Of a stretch of DNA of 64,000 bases, positions 25,342-33,570 are shown in pieces. This stretch comes from an uncultured Bradyrhizobium sp. (GTDB lineage: Bacteria; Pseudomonadota; Alphaproteobacteria; Rhizobiales; Xanthobacteraceae), in the NCBI RefSeq assembly GCF_936928535.1, contig NZ_CAKZHY010000172.1:62001-126000 (forward strand), given 5' to 3'. A program made the translations under genes and the position numbers. Positions within the stretch are counted from its first letter, which is position 1; every line of letters starts with the position of its first letter. Under the pieces are notes generated by a model. It did not search any database, was not told the DNA's origin, and saw only the letters and a program-made list of their open reading frames with translations.

Positions 25342-26082
25342 ATGTCAATCCAGCGCAAGCGCCTCGGCATGATCACGCCATCCTCCAACTCGGTGCTGGA
25401 GCCGGTCACGAGCGCCATGCTGCATGGCATGGTCGACGTCACCGCGCATTTCTCGCGTTTTCGCGTCACCGAGATCGCGCTCGAGGCTTCAGCGCTGAGC
25501 CAGTTCGACGCTTCGGTCATGTTGCCGGCGGCGGATTTGCTGGCTGATGCGAAGGTCGACGCCATCGCCTGGAACGGCACCTCCGCGAGTTGGCTCGGCA
25601 TCAGCAGGGACGAGAGCCTGTGCGATGTGATCACGTCGCGCACCGGCGTGCCGGCGACGACATCGACGCTCGCCTGCATAGATGCCGCCCGCGCGCTTGG
25701 CGCCAGGCGCGTCGGCCTTGTCTCGCCCTATACCGACGACGTGCAGCGGCGTATCGGCGATGTCTGGGCCGAGGCGGGGATTCCTGCGCAGGCGGAACGG
25801 CACCTCGGCCTGCGCGACAATTTCTCCTTTGGCGAGGTCGCGCCAACGACGATCGCCGACATGATCCGGGCGGTCGCGGCGGAGGGAGCCGACGCTGTCG
25901 TCATCCTCTGCACCAATCTCGAGGCTGCGGCGCTTGCCGGGTCGCTCGAACGCGAGCTCGATATTGCCGTGCTCGACTCCGTTGCGGTGACGCTGTGGCG
26001 AACGCTCGCTCTTGCGGGCGCCGAGATCACGGCGCTTGCGTCGTGGGGACGGATATTCCAGACAAATCCAATGATCAAGTGA
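25342..26082 (+). CDS. Asp/Glu/hydantoin racemase superfamily protein, arylmalonate decarboxylase/maleate isomerase-like
   Basis: The 246-residue cytoplasmic protein begins RLGMITPSSNSVLEPV, typical of the maleate cis-trans isomerase/arylmalonate decarboxylase (COG3473-type) group. The N-terminal catalytic Cys of isomerases and racemases is replaced by Gly79 (WNGTSASW), while the C-terminal Cys is kept (Cys190, LCTNLEA). This Gly/Cys pattern is the one known for arylmalonate decarboxylase, so a decarboxylase or other one-cysteine reaction is more likely than racemisation. It lies five bases before a hydantoinase and almost certainly shares its operon. Confidence 0.75.
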   Translation: MSIQRKRLGMITPSSNSVLEPVTSAMLHGMVDVTAHFSRFRVTEIALEASALSQFDASVMLPAADLLADAKVDAIAWNGTSASWLGISRDESLCDVITSRTGVPATTSTLACIDAARALGARRVGLVSPYTDDVQRRIGDVWAEAGIPAQAERHLGLRDNFSFGEVAPTTIADMIRAVAAEGADAVVILCTNLEAAALAGSLERELDIAVLDSVAVTLWRTLALAGAEITALASWGRIFQTNPMIK

Positions 26083-26087
26083 CGGAG

Positions 26088-27503
26088 ATGTTCGTGACGC
26101 AGCTCGATCTCGCCATCCGCGGCGGCACCATCGTGACGGCCAGCGACGAGTTTCGCGCCGATATTGGCATTCGCGATGGCCGCATCGTCAGCATCGCTGA
26201 CAGCATCGCGGGCGCGGCGCGCGAGATCGACGCGACCGGGCTGCTGGCGCTGCCTGGCGGCATCGACAGCCACGTTCACATCTCACAGGCTCAGGGTCCC
26301 GACGTCGTGATGGCCGACGATTTTGCCTCGGCGACGCGCGCGGCGGCCGCCGGCGGCAACACCATGGTGCTGCCCTTCGCGCTTCAGGAGAAGGGAACGT
26401 CGCTCCGCACCTGCGTCGAGAACTATCGCAAGCTTGCCGAGGGTGAATGCTACGTCGACACGGCGTTCCATCTCATCATCTCCGATCCGACCGCAATCGT
26501 GCTCGGGCAGGAGCTGCCGGCGCTGGTCAAGGACGGCTACACCTCGTTCAAAGTGTTCATGACCTATGACGACCTCGTGCTCAATGACAAGCAGTTGCTC
26601 GAGGTGTTCGAGGTCGCGCGCCGCGAGGAGGCGCTGGTCATGGTCCATTGCGAGGGCTATGACGCCATCCGCTTCCTTACCAGCAAGCTCGAACGCGAAG
26701 GCCATATCGCGCCCTATTATCATGGCACGTCGCGGCCGCAGGCCGTCGAGCGTGAGGCGACGCATCGCGCCATCAGTCATGCCGAGGTGATCGGCGTTCC
26801 CATCATGATCGTCCACGTCTCCGGTCGCGAGGCGATGGAGCAGATCCGGTGGGCGCAGCAACGTGGCCTGCCTGTTCATGCTGAGACGTGTCCGCAATAC
26901 ATCACGCTGACAGCCGATGACATGAAGGGCCTCAACATGGACATCACGGGCGCCAAATATGTCTGCTCGCCGCCGCCGCGCGACGTCGAAAGCCAGCAGG
27001 CGATCTGGGAAGGCATCACCTCGGGCGTGTTCCAGACCTTTTCGTCCGATCATTGCCCGTTTCGGTACGACGATCCCAAGGGCAAGCTGACACCGAACGC
27101 CCGGACCTCGTTCCGCTGGGTGCCGAATGGCATTCCTGGCGTGGAGACGCGGCTGCCCATCCTGTTCTCCGAGGGCGTCTCGAAGGGGCGCATCAGCCTG
27201 CAGAAGTTCGTCGAACTGACCGCGACCAATCATGCCCGGATCTACGGCCTCTATCCGCGCAAGGGCTCGATCGGCATCAGCTTCGATGCGGATATCGTGC
27301 TGTGGGACCCAAAGCTGAGAAAGCCGATCCGGCAGGCCGATCTGCATCACGGCTCGGACTATACACCCTGGGAAGGTTTTGATGTCACCGGCTGGCCTGT
27401 CAAGACCATAGCGCGGGGACGGGTGGTGTACGAGCAAGGCAGGATCGTCGGCGACAAGGGCGCCGGCGAGGTGCTGAGCCGCGGCAAATCCAGCCTGGTG
27501 TGA
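26088..27503 (+). CDS. hydA: Dihydropyrimidinase/D-hydantoinase (copy 1)
   Basis: Zinc amidohydrolase that opens hydantoin or dihydropyrimidine rings to N-carbamoyl amino acids. In the 471-residue protein the metal ligands are visible: His62/His64 (GIDSHVHI), carboxylated Lys155 (SFKVFMTYDD), His187 (VHCEGYD), His243 (VHVSG) and an Asp in SSDHCPF. The ATG at 26088 follows the preceding stop by five bases; a GTG at 26094, better spaced from GGAG, is an alternative start. The frame continuing upstream through the previous gene is not used. Confidence 0.88.
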   Translation: MFVTQLDLAIRGGTIVTASDEFRADIGIRDGRIVSIADSIAGAAREIDATGLLALPGGIDSHVHISQAQGPDVVMADDFASATRAAAAGGNTMVLPFALQEKGTSLRTCVENYRKLAEGECYVDTAFHLIISDPTAIVLGQELPALVKDGYTSFKVFMTYDDLVLNDKQLLEVFEVARREEALVMVHCEGYDAIRFLTSKLEREGHIAPYYHGTSRPQAVEREATHRAISHAEVIGVPIMIVHVSGREAMEQIRWAQQRGLPVHAETCPQYITLTADDMKGLNMDITGAKYVCSPPPRDVESQQAIWEGITSGVFQTFSSDHCPFRYDDPKGKLTPNARTSFRWVPNGIPGVETRLPILFSEGVSKGRISLQKFVELTATNHARIYGLYPRKGSIGISFDADIVLWDPKLRKPIRQADLHHGSDYTPWEGFDVTGWPVKTIARGRVVYEQGRIVGDKGAGEVLSRGKSSLV

Positions 27504-27677
27504 CGGGACGATGATGCAAGCGGCGACGCCGTGTCGTCGCCTGCGCATACCTTCCGCGCGCGGCTGCGGCAGCATTGATCCCTTTCCGAGGGCTGCCTTT
27601 CAGTGTAGCTGTGCGCCCACTTCTTGGGCGCGGGCGCGCGCCCGTCGACGCCGAAAATCATGCAGGAGACAACAAGG
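27504..27677. other. Intergenic region with stem-loop between hydantoinase 1 and aldehyde dehydrogenase
   Basis: The gap contains a stem of GCGCCCA (27613-27619) with TGGGCGC (27625-27631) and an adjacent GC-rich palindrome. No T-run follows, so an intrinsic terminator is not convincing. AGGAGAC at 27664-27670 is the ribosome binding site of the next gene. Confidence 0.35.
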
Positions 27678-29111
27678 ATGTACCCGAAAGTTCAGATGTT
27701 CATCGCCGGCGAGTGGACCGACGGCAGCTCCGGCAAGTCGGAGGACATCCTCAATCCCGCCACCGGCCAGCCAATCGGCAAGACCCCGCATGCCTCGAAG
27801 GCGGACCTCGACCGCGCGCTGGAGGCAGCCAAGGCCGGCTTCGAGGTCTGGCGCAAGACCTCGCCGTTCGACCGCTACAAGCTGATGCGAAAGGCCGCCG
27901 ACATCATCCGCTCGCGCGCGGCCGAGATCGCGCCTGTCATGACCATGGAGCAGGGCAAGCCTGTGGTGGAAGCGCAGGGCGAGACCATGCTGGCCGGCGA
28001 CCTCATCGACTGGTTCTCGGAAGAAGCCCGCCGCGCCTATGGCCGCATCGTGCCGCCGCGGCTCGGCAACGTCTCCCAGCTCGTGACCAAGGAGCCGGTC
28101 GGCCCGGTCGCGGCATTCACGCCCTGGAATTTCCCGATCAACCAGGCGGTGCGCAAGATCTCGGCCGCGCTCGCCGCCGGCTGCTCGATCATCGTCAAGG
28201 GCCCGGAAGAGACGCCGGCGAGCTGCATGGAACTGGTGCGCGCGTATGCCGATGCCGGCATTCCGCCCGGCGTGGTTCAACTGGTGTTCGGCGTGCCGTC
28301 GGAAGTGTCGGAATATCTCATCCCGCATCCGATCATCCGCAAGATCAGCTTCACCGGCTCGACGGCAGTCGGCAAGCATCTGGCCGCGCTCGCCGGCCTG
28401 CACATGAAGCGCGTCACCATGGAGCTCGGCGGCCATGCGCCGGCGATCGTGTTCGCGGACGCCGATCTCGACAACGCCGCGAAGATTCTCTCGGCCAACA
28501 AGTTCCGCAACGCCGGCCAGGTCTGCGTCTCGCCGACGCGTTTCCTGGTGCATGAAAGCGTCTATCAGCCGTTCGTCGACAAGTTCGTCGCGGCCGCCAA
28601 GAGCCTCAAGGTCGGCAATGGCCTGGACAAGGACACCCGCATGGGCCCGCTCGCCAATCCGCGCCGTGTCGACGCCATGGAAGGTCTGGTCTCCGACGCG
28701 GTGCAGCGCGGCGCCAAGATTCAGGCCGGCGGCAAGCGTATCGGCAACGAAGGCTTCTTCTTCGAGCCCACCGTCATCACCGACGTGCCGCGCGATGCGC
28801 GCATCATGAACGAGGAGCCGTTCGGACCTCTTGCTCCGATTACCTCCTTCCGCAGCTATGATGAAGTCGTGGCCGAAGCCAATCGTCTGCCTTACGGCCT
28901 TGCGGCCTATGCCTACACCACCTCGACCAAGACGATGCAGGCGATCGGCGCCGACGTCGAGAGCGGCATGGTTTCGATCAACCATCACGGTCTCGCCCTG
29001 CCGGAAGTGCCGTTCGGCGGCATCAAGGATTCCGGCTACGGCTCCGAAGGCGGCCTCGAGGCGATCGAGGGCTATCTCAACACCAAGTTCGTGACCCAGG
29101 CGAGCGCGTAG
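27678..29111 (+). CDS. NAD(P)-dependent aldehyde dehydrogenase, succinate-semialdehyde dehydrogenase (GabD)-like
   Basis: Oxidises an aldehyde to an acid. The 477-residue protein has FTPWNFPINQAVRK, a substrate-binding/nucleotide motif FTGSTAVGK, catalytic Glu in MELGGHAP and catalytic Cys in NAGQVCVSPTRF. Overall it is closest to the succinate/glutarate semialdehyde dehydrogenase type. The ATG at 27678 has AGGAGAC seven bases upstream. The neighbourhood suggests it acts on a product of the hydantoin/amino-acid pathway, but the substrate cannot be read from sequence. Confidence 0.85.
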   Translation: MYPKVQMFIAGEWTDGSSGKSEDILNPATGQPIGKTPHASKADLDRALEAAKAGFEVWRKTSPFDRYKLMRKAADIIRSRAAEIAPVMTMEQGKPVVEAQGETMLAGDLIDWFSEEARRAYGRIVPPRLGNVSQLVTKEPVGPVAAFTPWNFPINQAVRKISAALAAGCSIIVKGPEETPASCMELVRAYADAGIPPGVVQLVFGVPSEVSEYLIPHPIIRKISFTGSTAVGKHLAALAGLHMKRVTMELGGHAPAIVFADADLDNAAKILSANKFRNAGQVCVSPTRFLVHESVYQPFVDKFVAAAKSLKVGNGLDKDTRMGPLANPRRVDAMEGLVSDAVQRGAKIQAGGKRIGNEGFFFEPTVITDVPRDARIMNEEPFGPLAPITSFRSYDEVVAEANRLPYGLAAYAYTTSTKTMQAIGADVESGMVSINHHGLALPEVPFGGIKDSGYGSEGGLEAIEGYLNTKFVTQASA

Positions 29112-29133
29112 CGCCCGGCATCACGTTCCCCGC

Positions 29134-29174
29134 AAGGCGCGTCACGGCTGGCCGTGGCGCGCCTTTATATTTTT
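29134..29174 (+). terminator. Strong intrinsic terminator after the aldehyde dehydrogenase
   Basis: A 14-bp stem (29134-29147 with 29152-29165, one G-U pair) with a CTGG loop is followed by TATATTTTT. It sits in the 53-bp gap of two convergent genes, and the T-run reaches into the 3' end of the MFS gene. Confidence 0.85.
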
Positions 29175-30301
29175 CTGGTCACGGCGCGCGCCGACAGCGT
29201 GACGACGCACATCAGCGCGGCGAGCATCCAGAATGCCGCCGGCAATCCGACGGCATGGGCGACGAACCCGACGCCGGCGGGGCCAACCAGAACACCGGCA
29301 TAGCCGGCGGTGGTGATCGATGCCACCGCAAGCCCGGTGGGCATGGCAGTCTGCTTCGCGGCGCCGCGGAACAGCACCGGCACGAGGTTGGACGCGCCGA
29401 GGCCGATCAGCAGGAAGCCGGCGATGGCAATGGCCGCGCTGGGCGCGAGCAGCAGCACAGCAAACCCTCCGATCGCAAGCAGGCTGCCCCCGATCAGTGT
29501 TGCCCGATCGCCGATCCGTGCAACGACGGCATCGCCGCCAAGCCGGCCCGTGGTCATCGCGATCGAGAACACGATGTAGCCGATCCCGCCGCGTGCCTCG
29601 CTGACGAGGCCTGCGCCGATGACGAGGAGCGCGCCCCAGTCGAGCATCGCGCCTTCGATCAGGAAGGTGACGGCCGCCAGCAGCGCCAGCAGCAGCACGA
29701 TGCCGTGCGGCAGCACGAACAGCGGTCCCTCCTGCGCCTGTGCCCTTCGCAGCAGGCGCGGTGCGGCAAGCGCCATCGCGATCAGCATCAGCACGGAGCA
29801 GATCAGGGCGCTTCCGAGCGGCCCCAGATGAAGCGACAGCAGCGCCGTCATCACCGCGGCGCCAGCGAACCCGCCAATGCTGAAGAGCGCATGAAAGCCC
29901 GACATCAACGGTTGTCCCGCCGCGCGTTCGACCTCGACGGCGTGGATGTTCATGGCGACATCGATCGAGCCGAGCGCAGCTCCGAATGCGAGCAGCGTCA
30001 GCGCCAATGCCACGGACGTGCCGGCGACGACCAGCAGCGGCAGGATCAGCGCAAGGCCGACCCCGCCCGCGATGATGATCGGCTTGGTGCCGTAACGAGC
30101 GCTCAAGATGCCGGTTGCGAGCATCGCGACCACTGAACCGATGCCGAGGCTGAGCAACAGCAGGCCGAGGACGGCGTCGCCGACCGCTAGCCGCTCCTTC
30201 GCGAACGGAACCAGCGGCGCCCAGCACGCAAGCCCAAATCCGGCGACCAGGAACGAGAGGCGCGTGGCGAGCCGCGTCGCCGGCCGGTCGGCTGAGGTCA
30301 T
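29165..30301 (-). CDS. MFS transporter (YbjJ-like)
   Basis: The 378-residue inner-membrane protein has about 12 hydrophobic helices. The first reads LATRLSFLVAGFGLACWAPL, followed by the MFS loop motif ARYGTKP after helix 2 and GRLGGDAVVARIGDR between the two halves. The substrate is unknown. It is transcribed opposite to its neighbours and is separated from the next gene by a 646-bp gap. Confidence 0.78.
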   Translation of the reverse strand: MTSADRPATRLATRLSFLVAGFGLACWAPLVPFAKERLAVGDAVLGLLLLSLGIGSVVAMLATGILSARYGTKPIIIAGGVGLALILPLLVVAGTSVALALTLLAFGAALGSIDVAMNIHAVEVERAAGQPLMSGFHALFSIGGFAGAAVMTALLSLHLGPLGSALICSVLMLIAMALAAPRLLRRAQAQEGPLFVLPHGIVLLLALLAAVTFLIEGAMLDWGALLVIGAGLVSEARGGIGYIVFSIAMTTGRLGGDAVVARIGDRATLIGGSLLAIGGFAVLLLAPSAAIAIAGFLLIGLGASNLVPVLFRGAAKQTAMPTGLAVASITTAGYAGVLVGPAGVGFVAHAVGLPAAFWMLAALMCVVTLSARAVTRKI

Positions 30302-30947
30302 CGATGAAAACTCCGGGGAGGGACTCGCGCGGTCGCGGGGGAGGGGGGTGCTTAGATCATCAACCGGGAGCGAGTACTAGAGTTCCGCCGTCGCAGCGAG
30401 TTGACGAATTGTATCATTTTGATGTCGTTCCGCGCCCTGTCGCTGCGAGCGTCAGGCCGCATCGCGCGCTCAAAATATTCCAATTTACCGAAATTCGGAT
30501 TTGCCGTTTATGTCGCCCATCCCGATCCATCCAAAGATCAGTGGTCGTAACTCTGCGAAGCATTTTGGCGATGGGGCGTAGAACGGGAGAGCCGAGCTGA
30601 CCGTTGTGCATAGCTGGTAGGCATCCGATCGCCTCGCACGGCCGCTTGACGCCTGCAAATTAGACAGAAGATGTCAAGGACTCCGATTGCAGTGCAGCGG
30701 ATGTCACACGATTTGCGCGGGCAAAGCCGTGGTGCGCCGCACGTTTTTGGCGTGTGTGATCCGCATTCGCGTGCCCACTTCGCGGGCAATATGACCGCCG
30801 GGCTGGAGGGACGATGTGACAGAACGGCATGAAAGCTGCTTGGCTGAAAAAACGCCGCGGCCACGTTATGCTGCGCGCCGGCCCGCCGTTGAAGCTGCGA
30901 TCGCCAGCCTCGCCAAGAAAAGTCGTCAAGAAATCAGGACATCGCTG
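30302..30947. other. 646-bp intergenic region, no gene seen
   Basis: It lies between the divergent MFS and D-carbamoylase genes. It is richer in A+T than the surroundings around 30400-30560 and has a short inverted repeat CCGAA-A-TTCGG (30488-30498). Small open frames on both strands have no ribosome binding sites or recognisable domains. It probably carries two promoters; the D-carbamoylase frame remains open upstream to 30816, but similarity starts at 30948. Confidence 0.5.
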
Positions 30948-31880
30948 ATGCGTATCGTCACCGTCGCCGCCGCCCAGATGGGCCCGATTCAAAAGGCCGA
31001 CAGCCGCGAAGACGTGGTCAGGCGCATGATCGCCTTGATGGACGAGGCAAAAGCAAAGGGCGCTGATCTCATCGTCTATCCGGAACTGGCGCTCACGACG
31101 TTCTTCCCGCGCTGGTACGTCGAGGACCGCGCCGAGTTCGACAACTGGTTCGAACGCGAGATGCCTGGTACGGCGACCAGGCCGCTGTTCGAGCGCGCAG
31201 CGCAGCACAGAATCGCGATGAATTTCGGCTATGCCGAGCTGACGCCCGACGGCCATCACTTCAATACGGCTGTTCTTACCGACAAATCCGGCAGGATCGT
31301 CGGCAAATATCGCAAGGTCCATTTGCCCGGCCATGTGGAATTCGAATCCCATCGCTCGCACCAGCATCTGGAGAAGCGCTATTTCGAGCCGGGCGATCTC
31401 GGCTTCAACGTCTGGCGCGAACTCGGCGGCGTCATCGGCATGGCCATCTGCAACGATCGCCGCTGGCCCGAGACCTATCGCGTCATGGGCCTGCAGGGCG
31501 TCGAGATGGTGCTGATCGGCTACAACACGCCTTCGGTGAATGCGGAGCGAAGCGAGGAGGGGCTCGAGAAGCGCCTATTCCACAACCGCCTCTCGGTGCA
31601 GGCGGGCGCCTACCAGAATGCGACCTGGGTGGTCGCGGTCGCCAAGGCCGGCATTGAGGACGGGCACGCGCTGTTTGGCGGCAGCCTGATCGTCGATCCC
31701 AATGGCGAGATCGTCGCGGAAGCCAAAACGGAAGAGGACGAGCTTCTGGTTCATGCCTGCGATCTCGATGCGACCGTCTTCGGCAAGACCACGATCTTCA
31801 ATTTCGCGCAGCACCGCCGCATCGAGCATTACGGACTGATCACCAGCCGCACCGGCGCGGTGCCGCCGCCGGCGAAGTGA
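30948..31880 (+). CDS. N-carbamoyl-D-amino acid amidohydrolase (D-carbamoylase)
   Basis: Nitrilase-superfamily enzyme that converts N-carbamoyl-D-amino acids to D-amino acids, CO2 and ammonia. In the 310-residue protein the catalytic triad is visible: Glu46 (YPELALTTFFPRW), Lys123 (YRKVHLPGH) and Cys168 (AICNDRRWPE). The blocks RYFEPGDLGF, YNTP and LSVQAGAYQN agree closely with the well-studied Agrobacterium enzyme (about 304 residues). It acts downstream of the hydantoinases around it. The ATG at 30948 is chosen by family alignment, with CAGGA upstream. Confidence 0.9.
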   Translation: MRIVTVAAAQMGPIQKADSREDVVRRMIALMDEAKAKGADLIVYPELALTTFFPRWYVEDRAEFDNWFEREMPGTATRPLFERAAQHRIAMNFGYAELTPDGHHFNTAVLTDKSGRIVGKYRKVHLPGHVEFESHRSHQHLEKRYFEPGDLGFNVWRELGGVIGMAICNDRRWPETYRVMGLQGVEMVLIGYNTPSVNAERSEEGLEKRLFHNRLSVQAGAYQNATWVVAVAKAGIEDGHALFGGSLIVDPNGEIVAEAKTEEDELLVHACDLDATVFGKTTIFNFAQHRRIEHYGLITSRTGAVPPPAK

Positions 31881-31940
31881 CGCCGACGCTCTTCCCGCAA
31901 GCTGGCGATCACTCAACTCAGGCATATCATGGAGTGCCTC

Positions 31941-33411
31941 ATGACAGAACCGACCTACGACCTCATCATCCGCGGCGGTCGCGTCGCCACCACGACAGAC
32001 GTGTTCGAGGCCGACATTGCCATCTCCGGCGAGACCATCGCCGCCATCGGCCGCGGACTTCCGCCTGCCAAGCGCGAGATCGACGCGCGTGGCAAGCTGG
32101 TGCTGCCCGGGCGGCGTCGACAGCCACGCCCATATCGAGCAGCTGTCCGCGGCCGGCATCATGAATGCCGACACGTTCGAGAGCGCGACCGTGTCGGCGG
32201 CTTTTGGCGGCACCACCACGGTCATCCCGTTCGCGGCCCAGCACGTCGGGATGAAACTGCCGCAAGTGGTGGAGGACTATCACGCGCTCGCCAGGAAGGG
32301 CGCCGTGATCGACTACGCCTTTCACATGATCATCGCGGACGCGACCAGAGAGACGGTCGAGGAGCACATTCCGGCACTGGTGAAGCAGGGCCATGCCTCG
32401 ATCAAGATCTTCATGACCTATGACCGGCTCAAGGTCGATGACGAGCCACTGCTCGACATTCTCCTGGCCGCGCGCCAGTCCGGCGCGATGCTGTGTGCGC
32501 ACGCGGAGAACCACGGCATCATTGCCTGGATGGTGAAGCGCCTGCTCGCGCGCGGCTACACGATGCCGAAATACCATGCCGTCAGCCACGCCCGCGTGTC
32601 AGAGGCGGAAGCCTTCACCCGGCTGATCGGCATGGCGGCGCTGATCGACCAGCCGATCATGATCTTTCATGTCTCGACCGCCGAAGGGGCCAAGGTGATC
32701 CGCGACGCGCGCGGGCAGGGGCTGAAAGTGTTTGCGGAAACGTGCCCGCAATATCTGTTCCTCACCGCCAACGATCTCGACAAGCCCGGCGCGGAAGGCG
32801 CGAAGTGGATGTGCAGCCCGCCGCCGCGCACGCATGCGGATCAGGAAGCGCTGTGGCAGTCGCTGTCGCTCGGCGATCTCCAGACCATTTCCTCGGACCA
32901 TGCGCCATATCGCTTTGATGAGACCGGCAAGCTGCGTGCCGGCCCGAGCCCGAACTTCAAGCAGGTCGCCAACGGCCTTCCGGGACTCGAGCTGCGGTTG
33001 CCACTTCTGTTCGACGCGATGGTCTCGAAGGGGAGGCTCGGTCTCGAAAAGTTCGTCGAGCTGACCGCGACGGCGCCGGCAAGGATCTACAATCTGCATC
33101 CGCGCAAGGGCTCGATCGCTGTCGGTGCCGATGCCGATATCGCGATCTGGGATCCCGATCGCGAGACGGTCATAGCCGACGAGATGATGCACGATCTCGC
33201 CGGCTACACGCCGTTTGCAGGACGTAAGCTGAAGGGCTGGCCGGTGTCGGTGCTGTCGCGCGGCCGGCTGATCATCGACGGCGACAAGTGCCTTGCGTCC
33301 GCGGGCAGCGGCAAGTTTCTCGCGCGCAGCGGCGGCGCTGCCGCGAAGCCGACCGGCCGGCTCGTCGCGGATATGGACCCAGAACAGAATTTCGGCGCAA
33401 AACTGCTGTGA
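31941..33411 (+). pseudogene. Dihydropyrimidinase/D-hydantoinase (copy 2) with a one-base frameshift
   Basis: The N-terminal part (TEPTYDLIIRGGRVATT to GKLVLPG) and the rest (GVDSHAHIEQL onward) lie in two frames joined at a GGG run (32109-32111). Removing one G restores a 489-residue hydantoinase with all metal ligands: the HAH motif, carboxylated Lys in SIKIFMTYD, AHAENHG, FHVST and SSDHAPY. The rest of the gene shows no other damage, so a very recent mutation or a base-call error is equally possible. It follows the D-carbamoylase by 60 bases. GGAG at 31931-31934 supports the ATG at 31941. Confidence 0.8.
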
Positions 33412-33481
33412 TCGCGGCCGGGCGCGAGATGAAGATCCCCGTCCGTGGCCAATAAACTCTCGCCGGCGAAGGGGCAGTTGC

Positions 33482-33497
33482 TGGCATACCATTTGCA
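33482..33497 (+). promoter_or_regulatory. Sigma-54 (RpoN) promoter of the dipeptide-type ABC operon
   Basis: TGGCATACCATTTGCA matches the -24/-12 consensus TGGCACG-N4-TTGCA at TGGCA and TTGCA with exact GG-to-GC spacing. It lies about 75 bases before the ATG at 33571, which would give a leader of about 60 bases. Nitrogen-regulated expression is the usual meaning of such a promoter for nutrient transporters. Confidence 0.7.
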
Positions 33498-33570
33498 AGC
33501 CAATGAGCTCTGTTTCACCTGCCTTTGGCCAATGAATGGCCGGCATCACGGCATGACTGGAGAGGACTTT

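Noticed and set aside
25590..26087. Fusion of the racemase-fold gene region to hydantoinase 1 in one long frame
   Set aside because: The upstream part is a different frame of the preceding gene, which has its own intact product; the hydantoinase begins at 26088.
30700..30790. Possible sigma-54 promoter (TGGCGTGTGTGATCCGC) before the D-carbamoylase
   Set aside because: The -12 element does not match TTGC at the required spacing.
30304..30864. Small open frames on both strands in the 646-bp gap
   Set aside because: No ribosome binding sites, no domain, and proline/arginine/serine-rich translations.
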